Shown: piece after piece, positions 1-13,639 of the stretch | How the letters are laid out: every line of letters starts with the position of its first letter | How positions within the stretch are numbered: position 1 is the first letter of the stretch | Notes under the pieces: generated by a model | Seen by the model: the letters and a program-made list of their open reading frames with translations, nothing else | Database searches by the model: none | What the model was told of the DNA's origin: nothing | Translations under genes and position numbers: made by a program | Assembly: GCF_027409185.1 (NCBI RefSeq) | Contig: NC_084474.1 | Span: 12,641,382-12,705,381, forward strand | DNA: 64,000 nt | DNA from: Cynocephalus volans | Taxonomy: Eukaryota; Chordata; Mammalia; Dermoptera; Cynocephalidae | Direction: 5' to 3'

Positions 1-660
1 ATCTCACTATCATTAACCAAAATCCACTGCCTAATAATATTCTTTCTATACTGAGATGGAAGATTTTTCCTAGTTCTGACTCACTTGTTTGGGGGAAGAG
101 TCATTTGGACTGTTTCCTCTTCCCTTTATTTCATTTATTTTGCTTCATTTTTTAATAATCTTTTTATTATTGATTTCCATCTTAAATCGTGGTAAGAACA
201 CGTGATTGGGAAGTTACTGGTTGTAAGATATTTGTTGAGATTCGTCTTGTCAATTTTTACAAAATATTCTGTGCGTCCTGAAAAAGAGTTTGTATTCTAT
301 AAGGCAAAACAGGGTTCTATGTAGGCCCATTAGCCAGAAATTGTATTGTTTCAGTATTTATATCCCTGTTTGCTAACTACTTGATGCATCAGTTAATGAG
401 TATGTAAGAAATTCACTGGCTGGCTGGTTAGCTCAGCTGGTTAGAATGCAGTGTTGTAACACCAAGGTCAAGTGTTCGGATTCCTTTACACACCAGCTGC
501 CAAAAGAAAAAAAAAGAAAGAAAGAAAGAAAAGAAATTCCCTTTATGGTTGTGGGTGTCTACATTTATCCTAATAATTCTGTCATTTTTGTTTTTTCCCA
601 AAGAATTGGGGGGGGGTTGTTTTTTACTGTAGTAGAATGCACATAACATAAAATTTACCA
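1..660 (-). mobile_element. L1 remnants with a SINE insertion
   Basis: About 150-414 reads as degenerate antisense L1 ORF2. Sequence from 540 onwards enters the next L1's 3' UTR. The first 150 bases are AT-rich with nothing I can identify. Confidence 0.45.
415..530 (+). mobile_element. tRNA-Ile-type SINE, full length
   Basis: GGCTGGTTAGCTCAGCTGG (A box) and the B-box region (CAAGTGTTCGGATTC) followed by CACCAGCTGCCAAAAG and an AAAG-rich tail. Target duplication AAGAAATTC at 406-414 and 531-539. Confidence 0.88.
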
Positions 661-765
661 TTTTAACTATTTTAAAATGTACAGTTCAGTGGCATTCAGA
701 ACAGTCACAACGTTGTACAACTATCACCACTACATAGTGCCCAAAAGTTTTCCAAAACTTTTTCT

Positions 766-1113
766 TGATTGTTCAATTGTTTGGCCTAAACGTTTCTTCA
801 TAGTCAACTGTAACCCAATTTGATGCACAGAATCTAACAAGTAGTCGAGTCGCAGCCAATCACAGGCAGCCAACTGTTCAAACAGGTTCATATAAGGCAA
901 ATGCCCAGCTGTTAACGATCCAGCTGTTTCTGTACCTCGCTTCTGTTTTCAGTATGCCACTTTCCTTTTTCTGTCCGCAAATGTTACCCACCATGTGGCA
1001 GCCCTGGAGTCACTCTGAAACTATTCTTGTTCGGGGGCTACCTGATTCTCCAATCTTTCTTTGCTCAGTTAAACTCTGTTAAATTTAATTTGTATGGAGT
1101 TATTCTTTAATCA
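766..1113 (+). mobile_element. LTR-like insert within a minus-strand L1
   Basis: The L1 3' UTR text breaks near 765 and resumes near 1111. The roughly 348-bp insert has a TATAAGG box near 894 and an end resembling gamma-ERV LTRs (GCTCAGTTAAACTCTGTTAA, then TTATTCTTTAATCA). Boundaries are approximate and target duplications unclear. Confidence 0.5.
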
Positions 1114-1672
1114 TCACTTCAAGAAGAAACTCTATCAATTAATCAGTCACTCCTGTTTCCCTCCTCCCCTCAATCCTTGGCAACCACTAATCTGCTTTTC
1201 GTCTCCGTGGGTTTGTATATAAAGAACATGTCATACAATATGTGTCTTTTTCTGACTGGCTTCTTTCACTTAGCATGATATTTTCAAGGTTTACCTGTGT
1301 TGTAACACATATCAGTACTTCATTCCTTTTTATGGCTAAGTAACATTGCATTCTGTGTATATCCCGTATTTTTCTCTAGTCCACATTTTCAGTCTTGTGA
1401 GTAGTGCTGCTATGAACATTCTTGTACAAGGTTTTGCATGAACACCTGTTTTCACCTCTTTTGGTTATGTACCTAGGAGTAGAATTGCTGGGTCACATGG
1501 TAATTCTATATTTAAATTTGAGGAACTGCCAATCTGTTTTCATAGCAGCTGCACCATTTTGCATTTCCACCAGCAATGTCCAGTTTCTCTACATCCTTGT
1601 CAACAATAAGTCTTATGATTTTTTTTTTCTTTAACCATCCTAGTAGTGTGAAGTGGTATCTCTTTGTGGTTT

Positions 1673-1779
1673 CTTTTTCTTTTTCTTTTTTTTCTGGCAG
1701 CTGCCCAGCATAGGGTTCCAAACCCTTGACCTTTGTGGTATAGCACCATGCTCTAACCAACTGAGCCAACCTGCCACCC
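1673..1779 (-). mobile_element. tRNA-Ile-type SINE
   Basis: Antisense copy inside an L1. Flanking L1 text CTTTGTGGTTT / CATTGTGGTTT is the target duplication with one change. Confidence 0.85.
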
Positions 1780-2485
1780 CTCATTGTGGTTTTGATTTGC
1801 ATTTCCCTAACAACTAATGGTGTTGGCCATGTTTTCATGTGGTTGTTGGCTATTTGCATGTCTTCGTCAGAGAAATGTCTATTCAAGTTCTTTGCCCAAC
1901 TTTTAATTATGTTGTCTTTTTGTTGTTGAGCTGTAAATGTTCTTTTTATATTCTGGACACTAGACCCTTACCAGATATATGATTTGCAAATATTGTTTCC
2001 CATTCCGTGGGTTGTATTTTCATTCTTGATAGAGACCATTGATGCACAAACCTTGTAAGTTTAATCAAAGTCCAATTTGTCTATTTTCTTTTGTTACTTG
2101 TGCATTTGGTGTCAAATATTAGAAACAATTGCCAAATCCAAGGTCATGAAGATTGCGCATTATCATTTTACCTGTACTAAATCTTCCAGTCCATTAAAAT
2201 GAAATACCTTTCCATTTATTTAGATGTACTTTAATTTCTTTCAGCAATATTTTGGGGTTTCAGTGTACAACTCTTTTACCTCATTGGCTAAATTTATTCC
2301 TATATATTTTATTCTTTGGAATGCTATTGTAAATGGAATCGTTTTCTTAATTTTCTTATTAAATTATTCATTGTTGGTGTACACAAGTACAGCTGATATT
2401 TGTGTGTTGATCTTGTAGTCCTTCAAATTTGTTGAATCGGTTTATTAGCTCTAATAGTTTTTTTTTATGGATTCTTTAGGTTATT

Positions 2486-2582
2486 CTTTTCTTTTTGGCA
2501 ACTGGCTGGTATGGGCATCTGAACCCTTGACTTTGGTGTTACAACATTGCACTCTAACCATCTGAGCTAACCAGCCAGCCCA
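2486..2582 (-). mobile_element. tRNA-Ile-type SINE
   Basis: Antisense copy ending in CTGAGCTAACCAGCCAGCC, inserted in L1 ORF2 antisense text. Confidence 0.85.
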
Positions 2583-4089
2583 GGATTTTTTGTATAAGAT
2601 TATTTCACCTGCAAAACAGCTTTACTTCTTTCTTTCCAATTTGAATGTCTTTTGTTCCTTTTTCTTGCACAATTATTCGGGCTAGAACTTCCAATACAAT
2701 GTTGAACAGAACTGGTAAAAGCAGAAATCCTTCCTTGTCTTGTTCCTGATTTTGGGGGGAAGCTTTCATTCTTTCACCATGCAGTATGATGTTACCTATG
2801 GGCTTTTCGTAGGTGCTCTTTAGTATGTTGAGGAAGTTTCCTTCTATTCCTAGTTGGTTGAGTGTTTCTATCATGAATAGGTGTTGGATTTTGTCAAATG
2901 CTTTTTCTGAATCAGTTGGGATGATCATGTGGTATTTTTCTACATTCTATTAATGTGGTATATTATAATGATTGATTTGCATATGTTGAACGACCCTTGC
3001 ATTCCTGATATCCCATTCGGTCATGGTGTATAATCCTTTTAATATGCTCCCAGTTTTGGTTTGTTAGTATTTTGTTGAAAATTTTTGTATCTATATAGAT
3101 AAAGGATAGCAGTCTAGTTGTGCTTTATGGCCTTGGTATCTGGTAATCCTGGCCTCATGGAATGCATCAGGAAATGTTCTTTTCTATTTTGAAAGAGTTG
3201 ACAAGTATTAGTGTTAATTCTTTAAGTATTTGGTAGAATTCACCAATGAAACCATCTGGTCCTGGGCTTTTCTTTGTTGAGGGGTTTGATTATGGATTCA
3301 CATTCTTATAGGTTTGTTCAAATTTTCTTTTTGTCCTTGAGTCAGTTTTGGCAGTTTTCATGTTTATAGGAACTTATTTCATCTAAATTATCTAAGTTTC
3401 TCACATACAATTGTTCATAGTAGTCTCTTATAGTTCTTTTTATTTAGTAAGGTCCATAGTAATGTGCTCACTTTAATTTCTGATTTTAAATAATTTGAGT
3501 CTTCTCTCTTTTTCCTTAGTCAGTGTAACCGAAGGTTTGTTAATGTTGATTTTTCAAAGAACCAAATTTTGGTTTTCCTCTATTGTTTTTCTAATCTTTA
3601 TTTCATTTGTATCTAATCTAATCTTTACTGTTTCCTTCTGCCAGATTTGGGTTTAGTTTTCTTTTATTTTTCTAATTCCTTAAGGTATAATGTTATGTTA
3701 TTGCCTTAAGATCTTAATTCTTTTTGAATGTAGGCTTTTACAGCTATGAACTTTCCTCTGAACACTATTTTCACTGCATCCCATAAGTTTTGGTGTATTG
3801 TTTTTGTTTTCATTTGTTTCAAAATATTTTCTTATTTCTTTTTGACCCATTTATTGTATGAGTGAGTTATTTCAACACATTTGTGAATTTTTCATTTTTC
3901 TTTTGTTGTTTATATCTAGCTACCCCCTTTATGTAGCTATTGTCACAAATTAAATTTTTACACAGTGAGTGCCCATTAACACAGATTTATTATTAATATT
4001 TTATTCATTTGTGTTTTAAATCATATAAGAAAAAAAGAGGAGTCACAAGCCAACACAGGCTTTTATATTTACATATGTAGTTACCTTTA

Positions 4090-5600
<1,511 letters not shown>

Positions 5601-5639
5601 TTTTTTTTCTTCTGTATATGGGCCAGACTTTATTTCTTT

Positions 5640-6000
5640 GCATGCTGTATTATTCCTTTTCTGTTGCTTATAACAAAATACATGGAACTGAGTAATTTGT
5701 AAGAAAATGAAATTTATTGCTTACAGTTTTGGATGCTAGGAAGTCTGTAGTTCAGGGACATATCTGGTGGTGTTGACATTGACCCAGGGTATCAAAATGT
5801 GAGATGGTGGAAACAGAGACAGAAAGAGAGCTCTTCATGTGCTCTCCTTTTAAAGCCCTCAGGACCACATCCACGACCACCATTAAACCATCAACTTAAT
5901 CACCTCTTTGAAGCCTCACCTTTCAACTACCATAGTAGGATTTTCCACCCTCAACAGTTACAGTGGGGTTTAAGTTTTGACGGGACAGTCAATCTAAGGC
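5640..6000. repeat. Ancient interspersed repeat, family not assigned
   Basis: Contains wording common in mammalian genomes (TTCTGTTGCTTATAACAAAA, AATTTATTGCTTACAGTTTT, TAATCACCTCTTTGAAGCCT). I recognise it as repetitive but cannot name the family. A T run follows at 6098-6119. Confidence 0.5.
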
Positions 6001-8060
6001 ACATGTATTTTTGGTTGACAAATGGACATTTTGGCTATTATAATGTAACTCTGAAAATCAGAATTATTGCTGCTTGCTGTGGGTTATAGTTATGTGGGTT
6101 TTTTTTTTTTTTTTTTTTACTTTGTATGTTTGTTTAGTGACTTTCTAAACTCTTTTTGTAATATGCATTGTCATGTGTGGTCACTGAAGTGTCTGTTTTG
6201 TTAGTTTAGTGTCCAGCTAATGATTTGACACAGATTTCATTTCCTTAAATGCCTGGAACAGGTGCAAAAAAAAAAAAAATCCTCTTTTGGAACCCACAAC
6301 TCATTGTTCAGTATGAGTTTCAATACATAGAAGAAGGAATATTGTGATACCTAAGATGGTTTAAAATGATGGGGGTATTGATAACCATAAAGATTGGTTC
6401 CAGGGCTGTAGAATTGATAATTAAAAAGCATAGGACATTAGGGAAATCTCAGCTATATTGATTTAGTATTCCAATATCACATTGACATGATACATCCACA
6501 TGGCTTTTCAAAGGCTTTTATCTTCACAACATGATGTCTGAAGTTGGAAGTATTGTCATGTCACACAGATCTGTACTGCGAATGATAGCTTAGGAATGAA
6601 TATGATTTGAACTCTTCACATTAAAGAGGGTGTCAGAAATTGAGAATGAAGCAGATCCATCTGCTCTAAAAATGACCCTAAAGTGAATTGCTTAAAGAAA
6701 TAAGATCCCTTAGTTACAGCACGGTGTTCATAACACCAGGGTCAAGAGTTCAGATCCCCATGCTGGCCACCACCAAAAGGAAGGAAGGAAGGAAGGAAGG
6801 ATGGATCCCAAATATTCTTGGTGGGGAATTTTTGAAGGTGTCATTTTTATGTCTATTCAAGTGGAGGTAAAAACCTAAATAAAGGAATTATGGACTGAGA
6901 GAACAACTGTGGATTAAGCATCAGTTCTTTTAAAAAGGGCTATCTTGAAGACAAATCTTGACTGAAGCTTTAGAGGTGATCTTGATAGGCAGTGCAAGGA
7001 CTCACAATATGTAAAATTCCTTGAATAAAAATTGACTTTAAAAAATGCCTGGAACCCCACTTCCACCCCCCACCACCCGCCAAAATTCCTCAGTCTGTAC
7101 AGCTGGGCTCTTTGTGTTGGGGCACACATTTAACACTCATTTATAAACTACTCAGTTTCTAACTCTGCCTTCAGTTTCTAACTCTGGTCAGTTTATAACT
7201 CTGCCTTCACCTTCATGTCCTGCTTGCCCAGGGCTTCGAGGTCAGCTGGGGGTGAGAGCTTGGGGCCTTCTCAAGTCTTTTCTGAGCATGTACTCTGCCC
7301 TGTACATGCACATGCCCTTCTACATTTCCAGATATATGTAGAAGCTTTTCAAAATATTTATGCTCCAAAACATCTCCCTCCCAGCCTTTCCTCCCAGGAT
7401 TTCCAGTGTGTCTATTGGTTGCCCCAATTTATATCCTTTGCCCCAGATAGTAGAGGTGGTTTTATCTGCCTTTCAATATTTCCTACCAACACCCTCTGTG
7501 TAGCCACTTCTCTACTCAGAGAACTGTGAGTTAGGTGAGATAAAGGTACATCTTTTGTGTTAGTCCTTCAAGGAGACACCCGAGAGACAACCACAATTCT
7601 TTGGAAACAAGATCTGCTTTGCTTCCTCCAATGTCTGGAAACCGTACCAGGAATGTGGACTGCCATCTTCAAGAGCACCCCTGCCTGGGAGGGACCAATT
7701 AAACAAAGGTGAGTTAAAAAGGCACAAAGCTTTCCTACTGGTTTGCAGTCAACTTTTTGATTAAGCATTTGCTTGGTTGCCGTAAACCTTTGGCCATTTT
7801 CCAGAGTTCCATCAACTTTATTATGACAGTTTTTGTCAGTCTTTTTGGTGTTTCTGTGGCTGTGGAGTAACAGAATTCCTCTTGGAATTCCCTACTCCTC
7901 CTCTTTTACTAATGTCACTGTCATTTTTTTTTTTTTCTTTTTCCTTGTCACATATTTTGAGACTATATTTGGTACATACAAGCTTAGGATTAGCCATAGC
8001 GTACTTGGGAATTACCACTCATCATGATGTAGTGACCATTTTTATCACTAATAATATCCT
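6000..8060. other. Intergenic, mostly unassigned
   Basis: Apart from a 5'-truncated SINE and a GGAA repeat (6700-6805), I see no gene, RNA or confidently identified transposon. Short open frames here have no coding features. Confidence 0.4.
6705..6805 (+). mobile_element. tRNA-Ile-type SINE, 5' truncated
   Basis: Starts at the anticodon-arm region (CACGGTGTTCATAACACCAG) and ends with a GGAA repeat tail. Confidence 0.75.
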
Positions 8061-8560
8061 TTGCAGTAAAGTCTCTTTTTAAAAACAGCTTTATTTAGAT
8101 ATAATTAATACTCCATATGATTAACACATTTAAAGTGTACAATTTAATGATTTTCAATATATTTACTTACAACCATCATCACAATGTAATTTTAGAACAT
8201 TTTTGTTACCCCCAAAAGGAAACCTAGACCCATTAGCAGTTATAACACATACTCTATAATAGAGTTGCCTATTCTGGTATTTCATGTAAATGGAATAACA
8301 CAACATGAAGTCTTTAGTAACTGGCTTCTTCCACTTAGCATATGTTCTCAAGGTTCATCCGTGCTGTAGCATTCTTTTTCATTGCTGAATACTATTTTAT
8401 TGTTTGACTATGTAACATTTTATTCACTCATTCGTTATGGACATTTGGGGTCTTTCCACATTTTGACTTTTGTGAATAATGCTGCTATGAACATTCACAT
8501 ACAAGTTTTTGTGTGGACATGTGTTCATAGCCCTAAAGTTTATTTCACTTCATACTAATA
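8060..8560 (-). mobile_element. L1 3' end, minus strand
   Basis: Antisense L1 3' UTR wording (GAACATTTTTGTTACCCCCA, AATAATGCTGCTATGAACAT). Probably the 3' half of the element whose 5' end lies near 10605, with most coding sequence deleted. Confidence 0.75.
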
Positions 8561-10605
8561 TAGCGAAGCCAGCTAAATGTTATATTTTCCCATCACTTTA
8601 CTTTTCATTTTTCTGTGTCCTTATGTGTTAGATATCTCTCATAGTTAAAATATAGCTTGATAGCTTTCTTTTGTCCAACCTGATAATCTCTGTCATTTTA
8701 CTGGCAAATTTAGGTCATTCACAATTGTAATTACTATTCTTTTAATTTGTCTGTCATATTATGAAATTTCTTATTCTATGTTTTATATGCCTTTTTCTTG
8801 CTTTCCTGTCTTTTATTGAATTGAACTTTCAAAATTATACCTACCACCTGACATATATATATTTATTTTACTTTATTAATATTATTTTTTTACATTCTAT
8901 GATGTTGTTGCAGAGCAGTTGGGAGGGAGGGGGAAAGGGGGAAGGGGCTGGAAATGTGATGGAAGAAAGAGGAAGGAGGAGGAGTAGGATTGGGGCCTGT
9001 GGCATCCTCCACATTCTCACAGGGGAGACCAGGGTGCTTCCAGCGGTAGATTGGTCATTGCTGGGCTGGGTGCAGATGTCAGGGGGGTGTGGCAAAAGCC
9101 CTCAACTCCTACCTCCCCAGCTTGGGAACCCGGAGCCCTCCTTGCTGTGGCTTGGTGGTCGTTGCTGGGCTGGCTTCAGCTGTGGAGGGGTATAGCTGAG
9201 GCTCTTGTTCCCATATCACCCCAGCTCAGGATAGCCTGGGGCACTTCCTGTGGCAGCTTGGTGGTCATCGCTGGACTGGTTGCTCATGTTGAGGGGGGGC
9301 ATGACTGAGGCCTGAAGCCCCCCACCTCCCCAGCTCGGGAGAGCCCAGGGAACTTCCTGTAGTGGCTTGGAGGTTGACACTGGGCTGGCTGTGGGTGTGG
9401 GGGGGGGGCATGACTGAGGCCTGAGGCCCCCCACTGCCCTGGCTTGGGAGAGCCCAGGGTGCTTCCTTTGGCAGTGGTCATCGTTGGGGTGGTTGCACTT
9501 GTCAGGGGTGTGTGCCCGAGGCCCGGGGCCCCGACCTCGGGACTGGTTGCGGGTGTTGGGGAGCATGGCTGAGGCCCCTCAGCCCTCCCCCCTTTCTGGT
9601 CTGGTAGCCTAGGGAACTTCCGGTTCTTCTAGGTTTTATAGGTGTTCTTTGGTGAAATGAGACCTTTACTAGTTAATATCAAACTGTCTCTGGTTGTGGG
9701 TATTTTGTTTTTTCTTTAAGTTCTGTATTGGATTATTTGCTGTTCCCACCACTCAAACTCTGTGCTGGAACTAATGTCCTTTGCTTACTTCTGAAATGGG
9801 GGAACTTCCTATGAAGACCAGTACTTGAGCTCTCTTGCTGAGCTAAATTGCTGCTTTGCTGCTGATTCCCTAGGGAAGTCTTTTTGTGCAGCTCAGGTTT
9901 TAATGGTTGACTTTATAGGTACTTCCAGATCTTGTGAAATCTGGTGCACCTGGGTTGTGTAGAAACTCTGGTCTGGGCCTGAGTCTTTTCATCAAACTGC
10001 ATCCCATGCAATTCTATATTCCTGACCAGTCTTCTCTGACTGGTCTTATGCTGATTGGGGAGTAGATCAGCTGATCTTGCTGTGCCCCAGTGTTCCCTCA
10101 GTGGGCCCACCTCTCCCACCACCTGTGCTCCAAACACTTCCCATGGGACAGACAGGCCATGCTCTGGTCCCTTGCGATGACTCATCAGCCTCTGAGTGAC
10201 CTCTATTTTTCAGTTGTTGTGGCTCCTTGGTCCTATGTGGGTACACAGGAATCCTATTAGTGGTCTTGCTGGCCTGGGGGCCATCAAGGCCCTCTTTTCC
10301 CCTGCCGCCTCCAAGCAACTTCATCCAAAAGGCACAGCTGTGGCTTTTTGCCGGCTCCCGCTCCGTGCCCTCAGCAGCTCCAGCCTGGAAATGGCCAGGA
10401 TTTGAAACGGTCAGAGGGGCTTTTTCTCTCTCTCATCATGGCTTCTCCCACCTTCATGCACTCCATAGGTCTCTCCTCCTCTTCCCCTGAGATCTAATGG
10501 CCCCAGCTTGGCTGTCATTGCTTTTATATAGTTGTAAATTGGTTGATTTGTGGGAGAGAGTGATGCTGGGGACCATCTATTCTGCCATCTTGAGCAGAAG
10601 TCCTC
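8560..10605 (-). mobile_element. L1 5' region (5' UTR/ORF1 side), minus strand
   Basis: On the minus strand the sequence starts GAGGACTTCTGCTCAAGATGG near 10605, the classic start of an L1 5' UTR, and runs through GC-rich 5' UTR text. It contains a 105-bp tandem array at 9015-9590. ORF1 is not recognisable. Confidence 0.65.
9015..9590 (-). repeat. Tandem array, about 5 copies of a 105-bp GC-rich unit
   Basis: The anchor TGGTCATTGCTGGGCTGG or a close variant recurs at about 9052, 9156, 9262, 9371 and 9475 (spacing 104-109). Copies carry C- and G-runs (GGGGGGGGGCATGACTGAGG near 9400). Sits within the L1 5' UTR, so it may be a monomer-type promoter array. Confidence 0.75.
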
Positions 10606-10635
10606 TACATATATTTGTATTCCCCCCCCCGCTTT

Positions 10636-10738
10636 TTTTTTTTTTTTTTTTTGGTAACTGGCCTGCATGGAGAACCAAACTCTTAACCTTGGTGTTGCAA
10701 GGTGGTGCTCTAACCAACTGAGCTAACAGGTCAGCCTG
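10636..10738 (-). mobile_element. tRNA-Ile-type SINE
   Basis: T run, then GGTAACTGGCCTGCATGG through CTGAGCTAACAGGTCAGCC. Lies next to the L1 5' end at 10605. Confidence 0.83.
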
Positions 10739-11335
10739 CATTCATTTTTTAAGTTAGACTTACACTGTGAACATTTAGTTTAAAGGGAACAGATACTTCT
10801 CCTCTACTCTTAGAAAATGGAAGAACCAAAAATATTTCAACTTCTATTATCCTTTCCATCATATATTTAAAAATTTTTTTATTTTGAAATATTCATAAAT
10901 TCATAGGGAATTGTAAAAATAGCACAGAGAAGTCCTTCAACCAGTTTCACCCAATGGTTCCATGTTACATAACTATAGTATAATATCAGAACCAGGACAT
11001 TGACATTGTTGTGTCTGTCACTTTATCACATGTGTAGATTCATGTAACCGCCTCTACAATCAAGTTATAGAACTATTCCATAACCACAAAGATATCCTTC
11101 ATGCTACACCCACTACCCTCTTCCCCACCGTCTCTAACCCCTGGCAACCACTAATCTGTTTTCCATCTCTATAACTTTGACATTTTGAAACAGTTGTGCG
11201 TAGTATGTGTCCTTTGGAGATTGGTTTTTTTCACTCACCATAATGCCTTTGAGATACATCCAAGTCATTGCATACATCAATAGTTCATTCCTTTTTATTG
11301 CCAAATATTATTCAGTGGCATGGATGTACCAGTTT

Positions 11336-11440
11336 GTTTTTTGTGGGTTTTTTTGGCAGCTGGCTGGCAAGGGGAACCGAACCCGTCATCTTCGTGTTGC
11401 AAGGTTGCGCTCTTACCAACTGAGATAACCGGCCAGCCCA
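11336..11440 (-). mobile_element. tRNA-Ile-type SINE
   Basis: Inserted in an L1; target duplication ACCAGTTT at 11328-11335 and 11441-11448. Confidence 0.87.
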
Positions 11441-12193
11441 ACCAGTTTAACTATCCTTTTATTGCAGGACATTTTACTTGTTTCTAGCTTTTGGCTATTA
11501 TGAGTAAAATTAATATAATCTTGTACAGGTTTTTGTGTGGACATAAGTTGTCTTTTCTTTAGGGTAAGTATGTCCAAGACTGCAATTGCTAGGTTGTATA
11601 AGTGCATGTTTAGATTTTTAAGAAACTGCCAGGTTTCAAAGTGGCTGTACCATTTTAATCTCCCTTCAGCAATGTATCAGATTTCTCTGAATCCTCACCA
11701 GCATTTGGCCTTGTCACGTTTTAAAAAAATTTTTAGATGTTTTAGTAGGTATGTAGTGATATCTCATTCATGCATGTCTTTTTCCTGTTTTCTAATTGGA
11801 TTCTTTTTTCTTACTGTTGTGTTTTGAGTGTTCTTTTGTGTTCTAGATAGTAGTCATTTATCAGAATATGTTGGTTTGCAAATATTTTCTCAGTTTCAGC
11901 TTGTCTTTTCATATTCTTAACAGAGTCTTTGAAAGAACAAAAGTTTTTAATTTGGATAAAATCTAATTCATCAATTTTTTTCTTGGGAATATGCTTTTAC
12001 TGTCATCCTTAGGAACACTTCAAGCCCTGGGTTCCAAAGATTTTCTTCCTTATCTAAGTTTTAGAGTTTTACATTTGACATTTAAATCTATGGTCCACTT
12101 TGAGTTAATTTCTGTTTAAGGTATAAGGTTTAGATGGTGGGGTTTCTTTTTATTTTTTTGCCTATGAATATCCAATTGTTCCAGCACATTTGT

Positions 12194-12381
12194 TTTTTTT
12201 TTTTTTTTTTTTTTAAGACTCCTTTATTTTTTAGCTAACTTCTTGCAACTTTTTCTTTTTTCGTGACCGGCACTCAGCCAGTGAGTGCACCGGCCATTCC
12301 TATATAGGATCCGAACCAGCGGCGGGAGCGTCGCCGGGCTCCCAGCAACACACTCTCCCCAGTGCGCCACGGGCTCTGCCC
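12194..12381 (-). mobile_element. Second-type tRNA-derived SINE with 3' extension
   Basis: Antisense copy: T run, an extra ~45-bp segment, then the body (CGTGACCGGCACTCAGCCAG, TATATAGGATCCGAACCAGC) ending GGGCTCTGCCC. Target duplication TTCCAGCACATTTGTT on both sides. Same family as 47395-47539, but that copy lacks the extra segment. Confidence 0.85.
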
Positions 12382-13639
12382 GTTCCAGCACATTTGTTGG
12401 AAGACTATCCTTCCTCTACTGAATTGTTTTTATACCTTTGTCAAGTATCAGTTGGCAGCACTTATGTGAGGCTATTTCTTATTTTGTTCAGTTCGTCTGT
12501 CTCTTTGCGAATACCAGTTTTTTGATTACTGTCACTATTTAATGTCTTGAAATTTGATATTCCTCTCACTTTATTCTTCTTCTACATTGTTTAGCTATTC
12601 TAGTTCTTTTGCTTTTCTATATAAATTTTAGAATCATCTTGTGTATAACTACAACCACCTTGCTGGGATTCTGATTGGAATTGCCTTAAATTTGTATATC
12701 AGTGTGGGGAGAATTAACCTCTACTTTTTTGTCTTCCAACTCATGAACATGGTGTGGGTCACCATTTATTTAGATCTTTTTTGATTTCTTTCATCAGCAT
12801 TTTGTAGTTTTCTGCCTCCAAATTCTGTACATGATTTTTTAGATTTACACTAAAGTATTTTTTTAAAACAATCGTAAATGGTATTGTATTTTTATTTTTG
12901 ATTTCCACATGCTCATTGCTAGTATATAAAATACAACTGATTTTTGCATGTACTTAATTTTTATCCAGTATTGCAGCCCCCAAATTAGTATGTGTCATTT
13001 AGCCATCAATGCTTGTTTTGAGTTACCCAAATGCTTACCACTTTGTTCCCTGTTCTTTGAATCTTTTCCTCTCATTTGCTTATCGTCTTCTGAAAAAGTT
13101 GTCAGTAGTCCTTTTCTAATTAACTTTCTATTTACTCAAAAATGATTTTCTTTTGCCTTTAGTCTTGAGTTTACCTATGTAGAAAATTCCAAATTGCCAT
13201 TTCCTCTTCAACTTTGATAGTATTATTCCATTATCTTCTGACCTCTAGTGTTGTTTTTCTTAAACCTGTGTGACAGTTTAAGTAGATTCTTTTTCTCTGG
13301 TTGCTATTAAGATCTTTTTCTTTGCGGTTCTGTTTTGCTTTTCACCACGATGTGTCTTGGTAGAGATTTCATTTATCCTGTTAGTAACTCATTTCTGTTT
13401 CCTAAATCGGAGGCTTCTTACCTTTCTTCAAGTCTGGAAAAATTTCAGCCATTTTATCATCAAATATTGCTTCTCTCCCATTTTGTTCTCTCCAACTTCT
13501 ATTAAAATTTATATTAGACCTCTTAATTTTATTTTTCTAGTCTCTTACTCTTTCAGCTCGCTGGGTTTCCTTCTGAGTAAATTCCTCAGAATTATCTTTC
13601 AATCCTGTTGTGTCTTACAGTTTAACCGGTCCATTTGAA

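Larger units (their letters stand above)
640..3930 (-). mobile_element. Old L1, minus strand, 3' UTR and most of ORF2
   Basis: Continuous antisense L1 text from the 3' UTR (CCTAGGAGTAGAATTGCTGG) through the RT region (TTGTCAAATGCTTTTTCTGA near 2897) to about 3930. Interrupted by an LTR-like insert (766-1113) and SINEs at 1673 and 2486. A 107-codon piece at 2605-2928 still reads as RT (DSEKAFDKIQH) but is a fossil. Confidence 0.88.

Noticed and set aside
2605-2928. 107-codon frame with RT similarity
   Set aside because: Fossil piece of L1 ORF2 inside a decayed element.
8761-9566. Gly/Pro-rich open frames on both strands
   Set aside because: They fall on the 105-bp tandem array; the frames are a by-product of the repeat.
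9015-9590. CRISPR-like spacing in the tandem array
   Set aside because: Units are contiguous, 105 bp, without unique spacers, in a mammalian genome.
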